Positions 26,232 through 35,797 are shown, counted from the stretch's first letter. The stretch is DNA of 64,000 nucleotides from Paraburkholderia sediminicola (GCF_902859805.1 NZ_CADIKC010000001.1:124001-188000); one strand, 5' to 3'. Numbers and translations are program-made. Notes: generated from the letters alone by a model not told the origin.

Positions 26232-27134
26232 CTAGGGCTTGCTGCCGAGGAACCCGACGAGCGCCGCCGCGCTGGCGCTTAACTGATCGCGCGACTTGAA
26301 GATCATGATGAGATGCCGCACGGCCCAGGCATCGCTCAAGGACAGCAGGCGCACGTCGAGCGCATTCACATAGAGCAGCCCCACCTGCTCCGGCACGATT
26401 GCGATGCCAAGACCGGCATGGACCATCCGGCACAGCGCATCGAGGCTGCTGACGCGGATCTTGACGTCGATCTGCCGCCCTGTGCTGGCCGCCTGCTGCG
26501 CGAGAAGTTTCGTCAGCGCGCTCTCGCTGCGCAGGCCGACAAAGCTGTCGTCTAGCAACTCCTCGAAGGCCACGCGCGATGCGGCGGCCAGACGATGACC
26601 GCCCGGCACCAGCACCGCTAGTCGGTCCTCCCGATAAGGCACCTGCTCGAAGGCTTCACTGCCCGCCACCGGATTGCAGATGCCAAAGTCCGCGCCGTGT
26701 TCGTCGACGATACGCAGCACGTCGGCGCTGTTCTCTTCCTCCAGTTCGATCGACACCTCCGGGAACGCGCGCCCGAAAGCCGCCACGTCCTCCGGCAAAA
26801 ACTGCACGATCGACGAGAGGTTCGCCACCACCCTCACCCGGCCCTTCGCCCCCGAGGAAAAGCGCGACAGATCCGCGCTCATCTGTTCGATATTGCCGAT
26901 GATCGCCAGCGCATAGCGCAGCACCGTCTCGCCGACCGGCGTCACCGTAATGCCGCGCGACTGGCGCTGAATCACCGGCAAGCCGATCAGCGCCTCGATT
27001 TCGGCGATGCGCCGGCTCACCGCGGACGACGCGATGAACTCGCGCTCAGCCGCGCGCGCGATGTTCTGCTCCTGGCAGACGGCGACGAACAGGCGCAGCG
27101 AGGTGAGGTCGAGCTTTTTGAGGAGGTTTTCCAT
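26232..27134 (-). CDS. LysR-family transcriptional regulator
   Basis: 300 residues from ATG 27134; the longer frame to 27260 adds sequence without HTH features. The HTH is at about 8-66 (ARAAEREFIASSAVSRRIAE), followed by an effector domain. It lies 106 bp upstream of the aconitase-family gene on the same strand, so it may be co-transcribed with it or activate it from the short gap. Family certain, target inferred from position. Confidence 0.9.
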   Translation of the reverse strand: MENLLKKLDLTSLRLFVAVCQEQNIARAAEREFIASSAVSRRIAEIEALIGLPVIQRQSRGITVTPVGETVLRYALAIIGNIEQMSADLSRFSSGAKGRVRVVANLSSIVQFLPEDVAAFGRAFPEVSIELEEENSADVLRIVDEHGADFGICNPVAGSEAFEQVPYREDRLAVLVPGGHRLAAASRVAFEELLDDSFVGLRSESALTKLLAQQAASTGRQIDVKIRVSSLDALCRMVHAGLGIAIVPEQVGLLYVNALDVRLLSLSDAWAVRHLIMIFKSRDQLSASAAALVGFLGSKP

Positions 27135-27192
27135 GGATGCTGCGCTTAACGTTGGGCCCAGACCCAACGCTAGCACAGAGGCGACCATGGGC

Positions 27193-28434
27193 TTAAGCGT
27201 CCAGATAAGCCACTTCGCCATGCAACTCGGTATCGAGCCCGTGCTGCGCGGCGGCTTCACCCACCTTAACGGGTGTCACTCGGTTGATCAGCCACAACAT
27301 GCCCCACGTGAACACGAACGCCCAGACGCCGGACACGCATACCGCCACGCATTGCTTGACGAAGAACGCGCCGCCGCCCAACAGCAGGCCATCCGCGCCA
27401 TTCGGATTCCACGCCTTCGATGCGAACACGCCGAGCAGAACGGTACCGACGAGGCCTCCCACGCCATGCACGCCCCATACGTCGAGCGCGTCGTCGAGGC
27501 CGAGCCGGTTTTTCAGCGCAACGGCGTAATAACAGATCACACCGGCAGAAATGCCGATTATCGCGGCGGTGCTTAATGACACATAGCCGGCCGCGGGCGT
27601 GATGGTCGCGAGGCCGGCGACCGAACCGGTCAGCAAGCCGATGAATTTCGGCTGACGTGCGTTGGCCCATTCGATCAGCAGCCACGTAATGGCAGCGAAC
27701 GAAGCGGCGACATCGGTGTTAAGGAAAGACGAAGCCGTGATGGCGTCGACGCGCAGTTCGGAGCCGGCGTTAAAGCCGTACCAGCCGAACCACAGCAAAC
27801 CCGTGCCGAGTGCGATCAAGGGCACGTTGTGCGGCTTGTGCGTGAGGGTCTGACGGCGACCCACATACAACACCGACGCTAGCGCAGCGAATCCAGCGGT
27901 GTTGTGGACCACAATGCCGCCTGCGTAATCGAGCACGCCCCACTTCGCGAACAGTCCATCCGGACTCCAGACCATGTGCACGAACGGGAAATAGACCAGG
28001 ACCAGCCAGCCGGTCAGAAACAGGAAATACGCCTTGAACGTCACGCGGTTGGTGAACGCACCTGTGATCAGCGCCGGCGTGATGATCGCAAACATCATCT
28101 GATAGGCGACGTGGACCACCAGCGGAATGCCCGCATCGTTGCCCGTGTACATGGTTTGCAGCGTAATGCCGCGCAGGAACGCATAGTAGGTTGGGTCGCC
28201 AATGATGCCGTGCCAGCTTGGGCCAAAGCACATCGAGTAGCCGAACGCGAACCACAGCACGGTTGTCCAGGCGAGCGAGATGAAGCTCTGCATCATGATC
28301 GCCAGCACGTTCTTGCGTTCGACGAGGCCGCCGTAGAAAAACGCGAGACCCGGTGTCATCAGCATGACGAGGCTCGCGCACAGCAGCATGAAAGCGGTAT
28401 TGCCAACGTTGATCGGCATGGTTGCGGGAAGCAC
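27193..28434 (-). CDS. amtB: Ammonium transporter (Amt family)
   Basis: 413 residues from GTG 28434, which sits 7 nt behind AAGGAG. Eleven helices are predicted. The pore is intact: Asp169 in LDYAGG, the twin histidines His177 (VVHNTAG) and His323 (GVHGVGG), and the FYGGLVERKN loop. It conducts ammonium or ammonia across the inner membrane. No glnK gene lies beside it, unusual for an amtB that is nitrogen-regulated through GlnK, so this may be a second, differently controlled copy. The last cytoplasmic tail is about 25 residues. Confidence 0.93.
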   Translation of the reverse strand: MLPATMPINVGNTAFMLLCASLVMLMTPGLAFFYGGLVERKNVLAIMMQSFISLAWTTVLWFAFGYSMCFGPSWHGIIGDPTYYAFLRGITLQTMYTGNDAGIPLVVHVAYQMMFAIITPALITGAFTNRVTFKAYFLFLTGWLVLVYFPFVHMVWSPDGLFAKWGVLDYAGGIVVHNTAGFAALASVLYVGRRQTLTHKPHNVPLIALGTGLLWFGWYGFNAGSELRVDAITASSFLNTDVAASFAAITWLLIEWANARQPKFIGLLTGSVAGLATITPAAGYVSLSTAAIIGISAGVICYYAVALKNRLGLDDALDVWGVHGVGGLVGTVLLGVFASKAWNPNGADGLLLGGGAFFVKQCVAVCVSGVWAFVFTWGMLWLINRVTPVKVGEAAAQHGLDTELHGEVAYLDA

Positions 28435-28799
28435 AGCTTGTCTCCTTGAGGGTCGTCGTGATGTGTGCCTCCGGCGGCGCAAGGCACGGGCGTCGAAAAG
28501 AGCCCTTCAGCGCGGAATTTCTTTCAATTTGTAGGCTTCATCTGTTTTCGCGCGTTTGCGGCAGGCGAAAAGTATTCTCGCGCCGGGGCCGGCGCAATAC
28601 GCCTGGAAGATATAGCGGGATTCACGTGACCGGTATGGCAGGCTCAGGCCCGGCCCGCGACCGTTTGCTGTCGTCAGCGTGCTGTAAGCGCGGGTAAACC
28701 ACGTTCACCTGAACGGCCGCTCACAGCCATGACCGGAGCAAAAAGCGTCGCTTTTTCGCGTCAACTTCCCAGTGCTCCGCGCGGCAAAACACTTATGAT

Positions 28800-28821
28800 T
28801 TGAAAGACATATTTCTTTCAA
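28800..28821. promoter_or_regulatory. Inverted repeat TTGAAAG-N8-CTTTCAA
   Basis: Seven-bp perfect arms (28800-28806 and 28815-28821) around an AT-rich 8-bp spacer, about 140 bp before the dehydrogenase operon. The spacing puts the arms on one DNA face, as for a dimeric regulator. No known regulator can be assigned from the sequence alone. Confidence 0.4.
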
Positions 28822-28875
28822 GAGAACATTTAATCACTTCACGAAACAGCTTATTGTAAAAAAGTAGAGACACAT

Positions 28876-28889
28876 TGGAACCGGTTCCA
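28876..28889. promoter_or_regulatory. LacI-type operator palindrome
   Basis: TGGAACCGGTTCCA is a perfect 14-bp palindrome with a central CG, the shape bound by LacI/GalR-family repressors (GntR-, RbsR- or CcpA-like). It sits 75 bp before the small-subunit ATG, a good repressor position, in front of genes for sugar oxidation. No LacI gene is in the window, so the regulator would act in trans. Confidence 0.5.
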
Positions 28890-28963
28890 TTTACTATGGC
28901 GCCCAAATCCGACGACCGTCCGTGCACACCACGGCGCGCTCCAATCTCGCGATAAAGAACAAT

Positions 28964-29695
28964 ATGGCTCAATCTCCTCTTACCTCCCGCCGCGGCTTCT
29001 TACGCACGGCTGTTGCGCTGGTTCCCGCCGGAACCCTCGCCGGTTGTGAAGTCAAGCAATCCGCCACGACAGCTCAGGGCGCGAGCGGCACCGCCGCCGC
29101 GGGCCAGCCCTCCGGCGCCGACTACAAGCCGCATTTCTTCGACGCGAAGGAATGGGCGTTCATCCACGCGGCGGTCGATCGCCTGATTCCATCGGACAGC
29201 GAAGGCCCGGGCGCGGTCGAAGCCGGCGTGCCCGAGTTCATCGACCGCCAGATGGACACGCCCTACGCGCACGGCGCGCTCTGGTACATGCAGGGCCCGT
29301 TCACGCAAGGCGCGCCGGAACTCGGCTATCAATTGAAGCTCGTGCCGCGCGATCTGTACCGGCTCGGCATCGCGGCAGTCAACGCTCATTGCACGAAGAC
29401 TTACTCGCATCCCTTCGACGCCCTCGATGCGCCCACGCGAGACACCGTGCTCACCGCCCTGGAGAAAGGCTCGATCGAACTCGCGGACGTGCCGGCCGGC
29501 GTCTTCTTCGGCCAGTTGCTGCAAAACACCCGCGAAGGCTACTTCTGCGACCCGATCCACGGCGGCAATCGCGACATGGGCGGCTGGAAGATGATCGGCT
29601 TCCCCGGCGCGCGCGCCGATTTCATGGACTTCGTCAACCAGAACGGCCAGGCCTATCCGTATGGCCCCGTGTCGATTGAAGGAAAGCGCACCTGA
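28964..29695 (+). CDS. FAD sugar dehydrogenase small (gamma, subunit 3) protein, Tat signal
   Basis: 243 residues from ATG 28964. A twin-arginine signal SRRGFLRT (8-15) leads into a hydrophobic stretch ending LAGC, so it could also be lipid-modified at Cys28. The rest is the gluconate_2-dehydrogenase subunit 3 domain. In these complexes the small subunit carries the flavoprotein, which has no signal of its own, through the Tat system. Its stop codon overlaps the next ATG as TGATG. First gene of a three-gene operon. Confidence 0.88.
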   Translation: MAQSPLTSRRGFLRTAVALVPAGTLAGCEVKQSATTAQGASGTAAAGQPSGADYKPHFFDAKEWAFIHAAVDRLIPSDSEGPGAVEAGVPEFIDRQMDTPYAHGALWYMQGPFTQGAPELGYQLKLVPRDLYRLGIAAVNAHCTKTYSHPFDALDAPTRDTVLTALEKGSIELADVPAGVFFGQLLQNTREGYFCDPIHGGNRDMGGWKMIGFPGARADFMDFVNQNGQAYPYGPVSIEGKRT

Positions 29696-31473
29696 TGACT
29701 ACACAAACCAAACCGCACGCCGACGCTGTGATCATCGGCTTCGGCTGGACCGGTGCGATCCTCGCGAAGGAACTCACCGAAGCCGGCCTCAAAGTGGTCG
29801 CGCTCGAGCGCGGCGAGTATCGCGACACCTATCCGGACGGCGCGTATCCGAACACGATCGACGAGCTGACCTACAACGTCCGCAAGAAGCTGTTCCTCGA
29901 TCTATCCAAGACCACTGTGTCGATCCGTCATAACGTCGCCGAAACCGCCCTGCCTTATCGGCAGCTTGCCGCGTTTTTGCCGGGCGAAGGCGTCGGCGGC
30001 GCCGGCTTGCATTGGTCGGGCGTGCATTTCCGCATCACGCCGGAAGAGTTGCGTCTGAAGAGCCACTATGAAGAACGCTATGGCAAGCGCTTCATTCCGG
30101 ATGGGATGACGATTCAGGATTACGGCGTCAGCTACGACGAACTCGAACCGCATTTCGACTTCGCCGAGAAAGTGTTCGGCACCTCGGGCCAGGCTTATAT
30201 GGTCAACGGCAAGGTGGTCGGCGACGGTAACGTGTTCGACGCGCCGCGCAGCGACAACTTCCCGCTCCCCGCGCAGTTGAACACCTACTCGGCCGAACGC
30301 TTCGGCAAGGCCGCGCGCGAACTCGGGCTGCACCCGTACCGCCTGCCGTCGGCGAATACGTCGGGTCCGTACACGAATCCGTACGGCGTGCAGATGGGAC
30401 CGTGCAACTTCTGCGGATTCTGCAGCGGCTACGCGTGCTACATGTACTCGAAGGCGTCGCCGAATCTGAACATCCTGCCGGCGTTGAAGCCATTGCCGAA
30501 TTTCGAACTGCGCTCGCGTTGCCACGTGCTGCGCGTCGAACTCGACGATACGAAAAAGCGCGCCAAGGGCGTGACGTATGTCGATCCGGCGGGCAACGAA
30601 GTTTTTCAGCCCGCCGATCTCGTGATCGTCGCGGCGTTCCAGTATCACAACGTCCACCTGCTTCTACTCTCGGGCATCGGCAAGCCGTATGACCCGGTCT
30701 CGGGCGAAGGCGTGGTCGGCCGCAATTTCGCGTATCAGAACCTCTCGACGATCACCGCGTTCTTCGACAAGGACACCTTCACCAATCCGTTCATCGGTGC
30801 GGGCGGCAACGGCGTCGCGGTCGACGACTTCAATGCCGACAACTTCGATCACGGTCCGCTCGGCTTTGTCGGCGGCTCGCCGTTGTGGGTGAATCAGGCC
30901 GGCACCAAACCGATCAGCGGCATCGCGACGCCGGCCGGCACGCCCAACTGGGGCGTGGACTGGAAGAAATCGGTGAAGGACCACTACGCGCACACGATTT
31001 CGATGGACGCGCACGGTTCCAACATGTCGTACCGCGACGTGTTCCTCGACCTCGATCCGACCTATCGCGATTCATACGGCCAGCCGTTGTTGCGCATGAC
31101 CTTCGACTGGAAGGACAACGACATCAAGATGGCGCAGTACGTGACCGGGCAGATGCACAAGATCGCGCAGCAGATGGGGCCGAAGTCCATCGGCGTTTAT
31201 ACGCGCGAATTCGGCGCGCACTTCGATTCGCGCCGCTATCAGACGACTCACCTCGTCGGTGGCGCGATCATGGGCACCGATCCGAAGACGAGCGTGCTGA
31301 ACCGTTACCTGCAAAGCTGGGACGTGCATAACGTGTTCGTGATGGGCGCGTCGGCGTTCCCCCAAGGCATCGGCTACAACCCGACCGGCCTGGTCGCCGC
31401 GCTCGCCTACTGGTCGGCGCGCGCGATCCGCGAGCAGTATCTGAAGAACCCCGGCCCGCTGGTGAGCGTATGA
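29695..31473 (+). CDS. GMC-family FAD dehydrogenase catalytic subunit (gluconate/glucose/fructose dehydrogenase type)
   Basis: 592 residues. The FAD-binding GFGWTGAILAKEL is at about 15-27, GVGGAGLHWSG (99-109) is the second flavin contact, and GYNPTGLVAAL near the C terminus holds the catalytic region. Four cysteines, C237, C240, C243 and C248 (CNFCGFCSGYAC), resemble the iron-sulfur cluster region described in Burkholderia FAD glucose dehydrogenase. It oxidises a sugar or sugar acid in the periplasm and passes electrons to the tri-haem subunit. The exact substrate (gluconate, 2-ketogluconate, glucose or sorbitol) cannot be read. Confidence 0.9.
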   Translation: MTTQTKPHADAVIIGFGWTGAILAKELTEAGLKVVALERGEYRDTYPDGAYPNTIDELTYNVRKKLFLDLSKTTVSIRHNVAETALPYRQLAAFLPGEGVGGAGLHWSGVHFRITPEELRLKSHYEERYGKRFIPDGMTIQDYGVSYDELEPHFDFAEKVFGTSGQAYMVNGKVVGDGNVFDAPRSDNFPLPAQLNTYSAERFGKAARELGLHPYRLPSANTSGPYTNPYGVQMGPCNFCGFCSGYACYMYSKASPNLNILPALKPLPNFELRSRCHVLRVELDDTKKRAKGVTYVDPAGNEVFQPADLVIVAAFQYHNVHLLLLSGIGKPYDPVSGEGVVGRNFAYQNLSTITAFFDKDTFTNPFIGAGGNGVAVDDFNADNFDHGPLGFVGGSPLWVNQAGTKPISGIATPAGTPNWGVDWKKSVKDHYAHTISMDAHGSNMSYRDVFLDLDPTYRDSYGQPLLRMTFDWKDNDIKMAQYVTGQMHKIAQQMGPKSIGVYTREFGAHFDSRRYQTTHLVGGAIMGTDPKTSVLNRYLQSWDVHNVFVMGASAFPQGIGYNPTGLVAALAYWSARAIREQYLKNPGPLVSV

Positions 31474-32837
31474 AGAAAAACATCGATGTGAAACGCCTGG
31501 GTCAGGCATTCAGACGCGTGCGCGCAGCGTCATTCTGCGTGGCGGCTGCCTTGTCCGTTCCGCTCGCCGCGCAAGCCGCAACGCCCCCAACTCAATCCGA
31601 CGCGGCGTTGATCGCGCACGGCGAATACCTCGCGCGTGCCGGCGATTGCATCGCGTGTCACACCGCGCAATCGGGCAAACCTTTCGCCGGCGGTCTGAAG
31701 TTCGACACGCCGATCGGCGCGATCTACTCGACCAACATCACGCCCGATCGCAACACCGGCATCGGCTCATGGACCTTCGCGCAGTTCGATCGCGCGGTCC
31801 GTGCTGGTGTGCGGCCGAACGGCGACACGCTGTATCCGGCGATGCCGTACCCCTCGTATGCGCGCCTGAGCGATGACGATATGCACGCGCTGTATGCGTA
31901 CTTCACGCAAGGCGTCGCGCCCGTGAACCAGACGAACCGTGCGGTCGATATCGTCTGGCCGCTGTCGATGCGCTGGCCGCTCGGCATCTGGCGATATCTG
32001 TTCGCGCCTGATCCCGCCGCGTTCAATTCCAAGCACTATGCCGACCCCATGGTCGCACGCGGTGCCTACCTCGTGCAGGGCCTCGGCCACTGCGGCGCTT
32101 GCCACACGCCGCGTGCGGTGACGATGCAGGAACGCGCACTGAGCGATCTCGACGGCGCCGAGTTTCTCGCAGGCGGCGCAGCGATCGACGGTTGGGTCCC
32201 GTCGAGCCTGCGCGCTAATCCACGCACCGGCATCGGCTCGTGGAGCGAAGCCGATATCGTGCAATTCCTGAAGACCGGCCGCACGCAGCACAGCGCGGCA
32301 TTCGGCGGCATGACCGACGTCGTGCAGCACAGCATGCAGCACATGAACGACGCCGATCTAACGGCAATCGCGCGCTACCTGAAGACGCTGCCGTCAACCG
32401 ATCCGAAGGAAACGCCATACGTGTACGACGATACGGCGGCTCGCGCCCTGCGCACCGGCGACGCCAGCGCACCCGGCGCCGCCGTGTACCGCGACAACTG
32501 CACCGCCTGCCACCGCAGTGATGGCCGTGGCTACACGCGCGTGTTCCCGGCACTGGGCGGCAATCCGGTTGTGCAGGGCAAGGATGCAACCTCGCTGATT
32601 CACGTGCTGCTGACCGGCAACACGCTCGAAGGCACGAAGACCGCGCCGTCTTCGTTCACGATGCCCGCCTTCGGCTGGCGCCTGAACGATCAGGAAGTCG
32701 CGGACGTCACGAACTTCGTGCGCACCAGCTGGGGCAACACCGGTTCGACAGTCAGCGCGGCAGATGTCGCCAAGGTCCGCAAGACGGTCACGGTGCATGC
32801 GCCCGAAATGCCACCTGGTGCGGCACTGAGCCACTAA
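31470..32837 (+). CDS. Tri-haem cytochrome c subunit of the FAD dehydrogenase
   Basis: 455 residues. A Sec signal ends near AAQAA (residue 37). Three haem-c sites follow: CIACH at 60-64, CGACH at 208-212 and CTACH at 344-348. This is the standard membrane-attached cytochrome of three-subunit alcohol/gluconate dehydrogenases, giving electrons to ubiquinone. The ATG overlaps the flavoprotein stop as ATGA, so the genes are translationally coupled. No C-terminal anchor is obvious; attachment may be through an amphipathic end as in relatives. Confidence 0.92.
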   Translation: MKKNIDVKRLGQAFRRVRAASFCVAAALSVPLAAQAATPPTQSDAALIAHGEYLARAGDCIACHTAQSGKPFAGGLKFDTPIGAIYSTNITPDRNTGIGSWTFAQFDRAVRAGVRPNGDTLYPAMPYPSYARLSDDDMHALYAYFTQGVAPVNQTNRAVDIVWPLSMRWPLGIWRYLFAPDPAAFNSKHYADPMVARGAYLVQGLGHCGACHTPRAVTMQERALSDLDGAEFLAGGAAIDGWVPSSLRANPRTGIGSWSEADIVQFLKTGRTQHSAAFGGMTDVVQHSMQHMNDADLTAIARYLKTLPSTDPKETPYVYDDTAARALRTGDASAPGAAVYRDNCTACHRSDGRGYTRVFPALGGNPVVQGKDATSLIHVLLTGNTLEGTKTAPSSFTMPAFGWRLNDQEVADVTNFVRTSWGNTGSTVSAADVAKVRKTVTVHAPEMPPGAALSH

Positions 32838-33013
32838 CATCGCGCCCTTGCACCGCGCTTGCAATGCGGGCAAGTAAAAGAAGTAACGCAAGCCGCTTCC
32901 TCCGCTTCACGCAATCTGCTCCGTTGGTCAGGAGCGGACTGCGTGCGGCAGCAAAAAGAGAGATCGCCGCGCAGGCGACTTGAGATAGACGATCCTACCG
33001 AGCTAAAACCAAG

Positions 33014-34207
33014 ATGAAAAAGCAATTGATTGCGGCACCCCTGCTGTTGTCCTTCGCCGGCATTGCGTCCGCACAGAGCTCCGTCACGCTGTACGGCATC
33101 GTCGATGCGGGCATCAGCTATCGCAGCAACGAGCGCACCGGCTCCGTCGGCGCTTACACGGGACACTCGAACGTCGCGCTGACGAGCGGCAACCTCTCCG
33201 GCAGCCGCCTCGGCATCAAGGGCCAGGAGGATCTCGGCGGTGGCTGGAACGCGCTGTTCCTCCTCGAAGACGGCTTCGACATCACGAACGGCAAGACCGG
33301 CCAGAACGGCGGACTGTTCGGCCGTCAGGCGTTCGTCGGCATCGGCAGTCAGCAATACGGCACGGTCACGCTCGGCCGCCAGTACACCTCGCTTAACGAC
33401 TTCGTCGCGCCCGTTTCGCCGGTCGCGTTTGCGGGTGGCTACGGTGCGCATCCGGGCGATATCGACGATCTCGATCAGACCGCCCGCGTCAACAACTCGG
33501 TCAAGTACACGAGCGCGAACTACTCAGGCTTCACGTTCGGCGCGTTGTATGGATTCGGCGGTCAACCCGGCAGCCTGAAGCAGCAGAACACGTGGAGCGT
33601 GGGCGCGGGATACGGCAACGGTCCGCTGCATGTGGGCGTCGGCTACGAGCGCTCGGATAACAGCAAGAGCGGGCCGAAAGATTCGACGGTCGGCAAATGG
33701 AGCGGCACGGACGACGGCCTGTTCAATTCGTCCATCAATGAAGGTTACGCGAGCGCGCAATCGCAACAGATCATCGGCGCGGGCGCTACGTACAGTGTCG
33801 GCCCGGCCATCCTCGGCGTGAACTACAGCAACGTGCAGTACCGCTCGGGCGCCGATTCGTTGTTCAACGGGCATGCGACGTTCAATATCGCGGGCGTGTT
33901 CGGACAGTGGACAATCCGCCCGGCCGTGCAACTGTTCGCGGGCTACAGCTACACGCGCGGCGGCGAAGTGGAAGGTGTGGATGAGCGCGCGCAATATCAC
34001 AACGTGACGCTTGGCGCGCAGTACAACCTCTCGAAGCGTTCGACGGTCTATCTGATGGGCGGCTATCAGCACGCGTCCGGTGTCACGCTGGATGCGCTGG
34101 GCAATCCGGTCGCGGCGACCGCGTCGGTCAGCGACAAGGGCAACAGCCACTCGTCGGATACGCAGTCGCAGGCTATTGTGAGCGTTGGCTTGCGGCACCG
34201 GTTCTGA
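33014..34207 (+). CDS. Porin (Gram-negative general/substrate porin, Burkholderia type)
   Basis: 397 residues: a signal peptide ending ASA, then QSSVTLYGIVDAGISY, the universal start of this porin family. Next come the GSRLGIKGQEDLGGG turn, the RQAFVGIGSQQYGTVTLGRQ strand and a terminal Phe (RHRF) used for outer-membrane insertion. A 16-strand trimer is expected. It follows the dehydrogenase operon by 176 bp and may supply its sugar substrate to the periplasm. First of four such porins in the window. Confidence 0.92.
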   Translation: MKKQLIAAPLLLSFAGIASAQSSVTLYGIVDAGISYRSNERTGSVGAYTGHSNVALTSGNLSGSRLGIKGQEDLGGGWNALFLLEDGFDITNGKTGQNGGLFGRQAFVGIGSQQYGTVTLGRQYTSLNDFVAPVSPVAFAGGYGAHPGDIDDLDQTARVNNSVKYTSANYSGFTFGALYGFGGQPGSLKQQNTWSVGAGYGNGPLHVGVGYERSDNSKSGPKDSTVGKWSGTDDGLFNSSINEGYASAQSQQIIGAGATYSVGPAILGVNYSNVQYRSGADSLFNGHATFNIAGVFGQWTIRPAVQLFAGYSYTRGGEVEGVDERAQYHNVTLGAQYNLSKRSTVYLMGGYQHASGVTLDALGNPVAATASVSDKGNSHSSDTQSQAIVSVGLRHRF

Positions 34208-34248
34208 TGGGTCTCGGCGGCGCTGGAGTGGTTGGCCGGCGCTGCCGC

Positions 34249-35106
34249 TTAGTGCTGTTGCTGGACCGCGTCGATCATCTCGAGATGACGCGCTTCGGTC
34301 TCGTCGTCTGCGGGGAACATGCATTCGATACGCAGTTCCTGCGCCGCGACGGCTTGCGGCGTGCCCACGGTCGCGACCATTGAAAAGTAGTTCAGAACCT
34401 TACCGTCCTTGACGAAACCGATAGGGATCACCGGCATGGCCGCAGCAGCGGCCCCGGTTTCCACGATGCGCTGCGAAGATTTCGCATCCGGCTGCACATC
34501 CGGATAGGCGCGCAACGTGGCAAGCAACTCGTGCGTCTGTTCGTCGACCACGCGCCCCACCGATTCCCGATAAACACGCTGAATCAGGCTATTCGACACC
34601 GCCCGCCAATCGGCAACGAACGGACGCATCCCATCCGGATCGAAAATCAGATGCAGCATGTTGCGCGGGCCCTTGCGCGCAGCCATATCGATGAAGCAGT
34701 TGAAAAAGCGCGGCGCGGATTCATTGGTCATCAGCACGTTCCAGTAGCGGTCCATGACGAGCGCGGGAAACGGCTCGTGCTGGCGCAACATTCGCCCAAG
34801 CGCTTTCGTGACACTTTGCATTTCCTGAGCGTTCCAGGCGCCGTCGGCATACATCGGCGCATAGCCCGCTGCCAATAGCAACGTGTTGCGTTCACGCAGC
34901 GGAATGTCGAGCGTCTGAGCAATATCCAGCAGCATCTGCCGGCTCGGCACACTGCGTCCGCTTTCGATAAAACTGATGTGACGCTGCGAGACACCCGCGT
35001 TGAACGACAGGTCCAACTGGCTGATGCCGCGCATGTCTCTCCAGTGACGCAACAACGCGCCGAGTTCATTCGGCGGCGCCTTCCTTTCGGGATTCGCAGG
35101 ATTCAT
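34249..35106 (-). CDS. XRE-family regulator with MmyB-like ligand domain
   Basis: 285 residues from ATG 35106; an 83-codon upstream extension is without domain. An HTH_3 lies at about 15-70 (GISQLDLSFNAGVSQRHISFIESG), then an MmyB-type PAS-like sensor domain starting near 110 (PFPALVMDRYWNVLMTN). Such regulators bind fatty-acid-like ligands and usually control a neighbouring oxidoreductase. The adjacent AhpD-like gene at 35249-35797, same strand and 142 bp upstream, is a likely companion. Confidence 0.9.
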   Translation of the reverse strand: MNPANPERKAPPNELGALLRHWRDMRGISQLDLSFNAGVSQRHISFIESGRSVPSRQMLLDIAQTLDIPLRERNTLLLAAGYAPMYADGAWNAQEMQSVTKALGRMLRQHEPFPALVMDRYWNVLMTNESAPRFFNCFIDMAARKGPRNMLHLIFDPDGMRPFVADWRAVSNSLIQRVYRESVGRVVDEQTHELLATLRAYPDVQPDAKSSQRIVETGAAAAAMPVIPIGFVKDGKVLNYFSMVATVGTPQAVAAQELRIECMFPADDETEARHLEMIDAVQQQH

Positions 35107-35248
35107 CGCTCTGTGGTCCGTTAGTCGATACAGATCAGGTTCGGTGACTGGCGGCGCCGGCGCATCGTGGATGCCCGGCGCCAACCGGTCGTTCGAACCG
35201 TGCCGGTCAGCATACTCCCAGTTGCTGACCAGCCCTTCCAGACGCGAC

Positions 35249-35797
35249 CTACGCGGTCCAGACGTATTCCTGGAACGGCGCTTCGAGAGGCGGCCTGGTG
35301 ATGTTGCCGGCGTAGTTCGTGATGGTAGACGCAGCCAGCACCGTGACGACTTCAAGCACCTGGTCCTTCCGGAAACCGGCCTCGAGAAATGAGTTCACGT
35401 CATTGTCGTCCAGGTGTCCGCGCTTCTCGATCGCTGTTTTCGTCAAAGTCGACAACGCGGCATGTTGGCGATCGGCAGGTGCGCGGCCGTCGCGAATCGC
35501 TTCGACATCGGCGGGTGAAAGCCCCTCTTTCAGCGCAAGCGCGGTGTGAAACGCAACCGCCCATGTACATGCGTTGGTCACTGCGTTAGTCAGCAACAGG
35601 GTCTGTATCTGCGCTTCCGTGAACGTACCTGAATGAACTTTCTGGAAGATGCCGATGAAGCCACCGATCAGCACCGGCGATTCAGCCATCGCGCCCGCGA
35701 TGTTTGGGATAAGCCCGAAGTTCTGCTCGAGTTGCCGAAGCACGGGTCTGGATTGTTCGGGTGCGGATTCAATCGTGTGAATGTGAAACGTCGACAT
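35249..35797 (-). CDS. CMD/AhpD-family protein (peroxidase-related)
   Basis: 182 residues, longer than the first CMD gene in this window. The core TNAVTNACTWAVAFHTALALKEG has Cys followed by His five residues after it, where AhpD has CxxC...H. It may be a peroxidase-like or redox protein, but only one of the two Cys is kept in that motif. GAGGAC lies before ATG 35797. The gene precedes an XRE/MmyB regulator on the same strand, a pairing common in Burkholderiaceae. Confidence 0.85.
   Translation of the reverse strand: MSTFHIHTIESAPEQSRPVLRQLEQNFGLIPNIAGAMAESPVLIGGFIGIFQKVHSGTFTEAQIQTLLLTNAVTNACTWAVAFHTALALKEGLSPADVEAIRDGRAPADRQHAALSTLTKTAIEKRGHLDDNDVNSFLEAGFRKDQVLEVVTVLAASTITNYAGNITRPPLEAPFQEYVWTA

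Larger units (their letters stand above)
28435..28963. other. 529-bp control region between amtB and the dehydrogenase operon
   Basis: No gene is seen. The right part is AT-rich and holds two dyads, listed separately. A small AAAAAGC-GTC-GCTTTTT hairpin (28740-28756) lies between them and amtB. This is where the operon's promoter should be. Confidence 0.5.

Noticed and set aside
24452..26299. 615-codon open frame on the plus strand
   Set aside because: Exact antisense of the aconitase-family gene; the protein is Arg/His-rich with no motif. A GC-bias shadow.
28740..28756. AAAAAGC-GTC-GCTTTTT mini-hairpin as terminator of amtB or the operon leader
   Set aside because: A 3-nt loop with a stem mostly of A-T pairs, and amtB is transcribed away from it; it does not sit after any gene.
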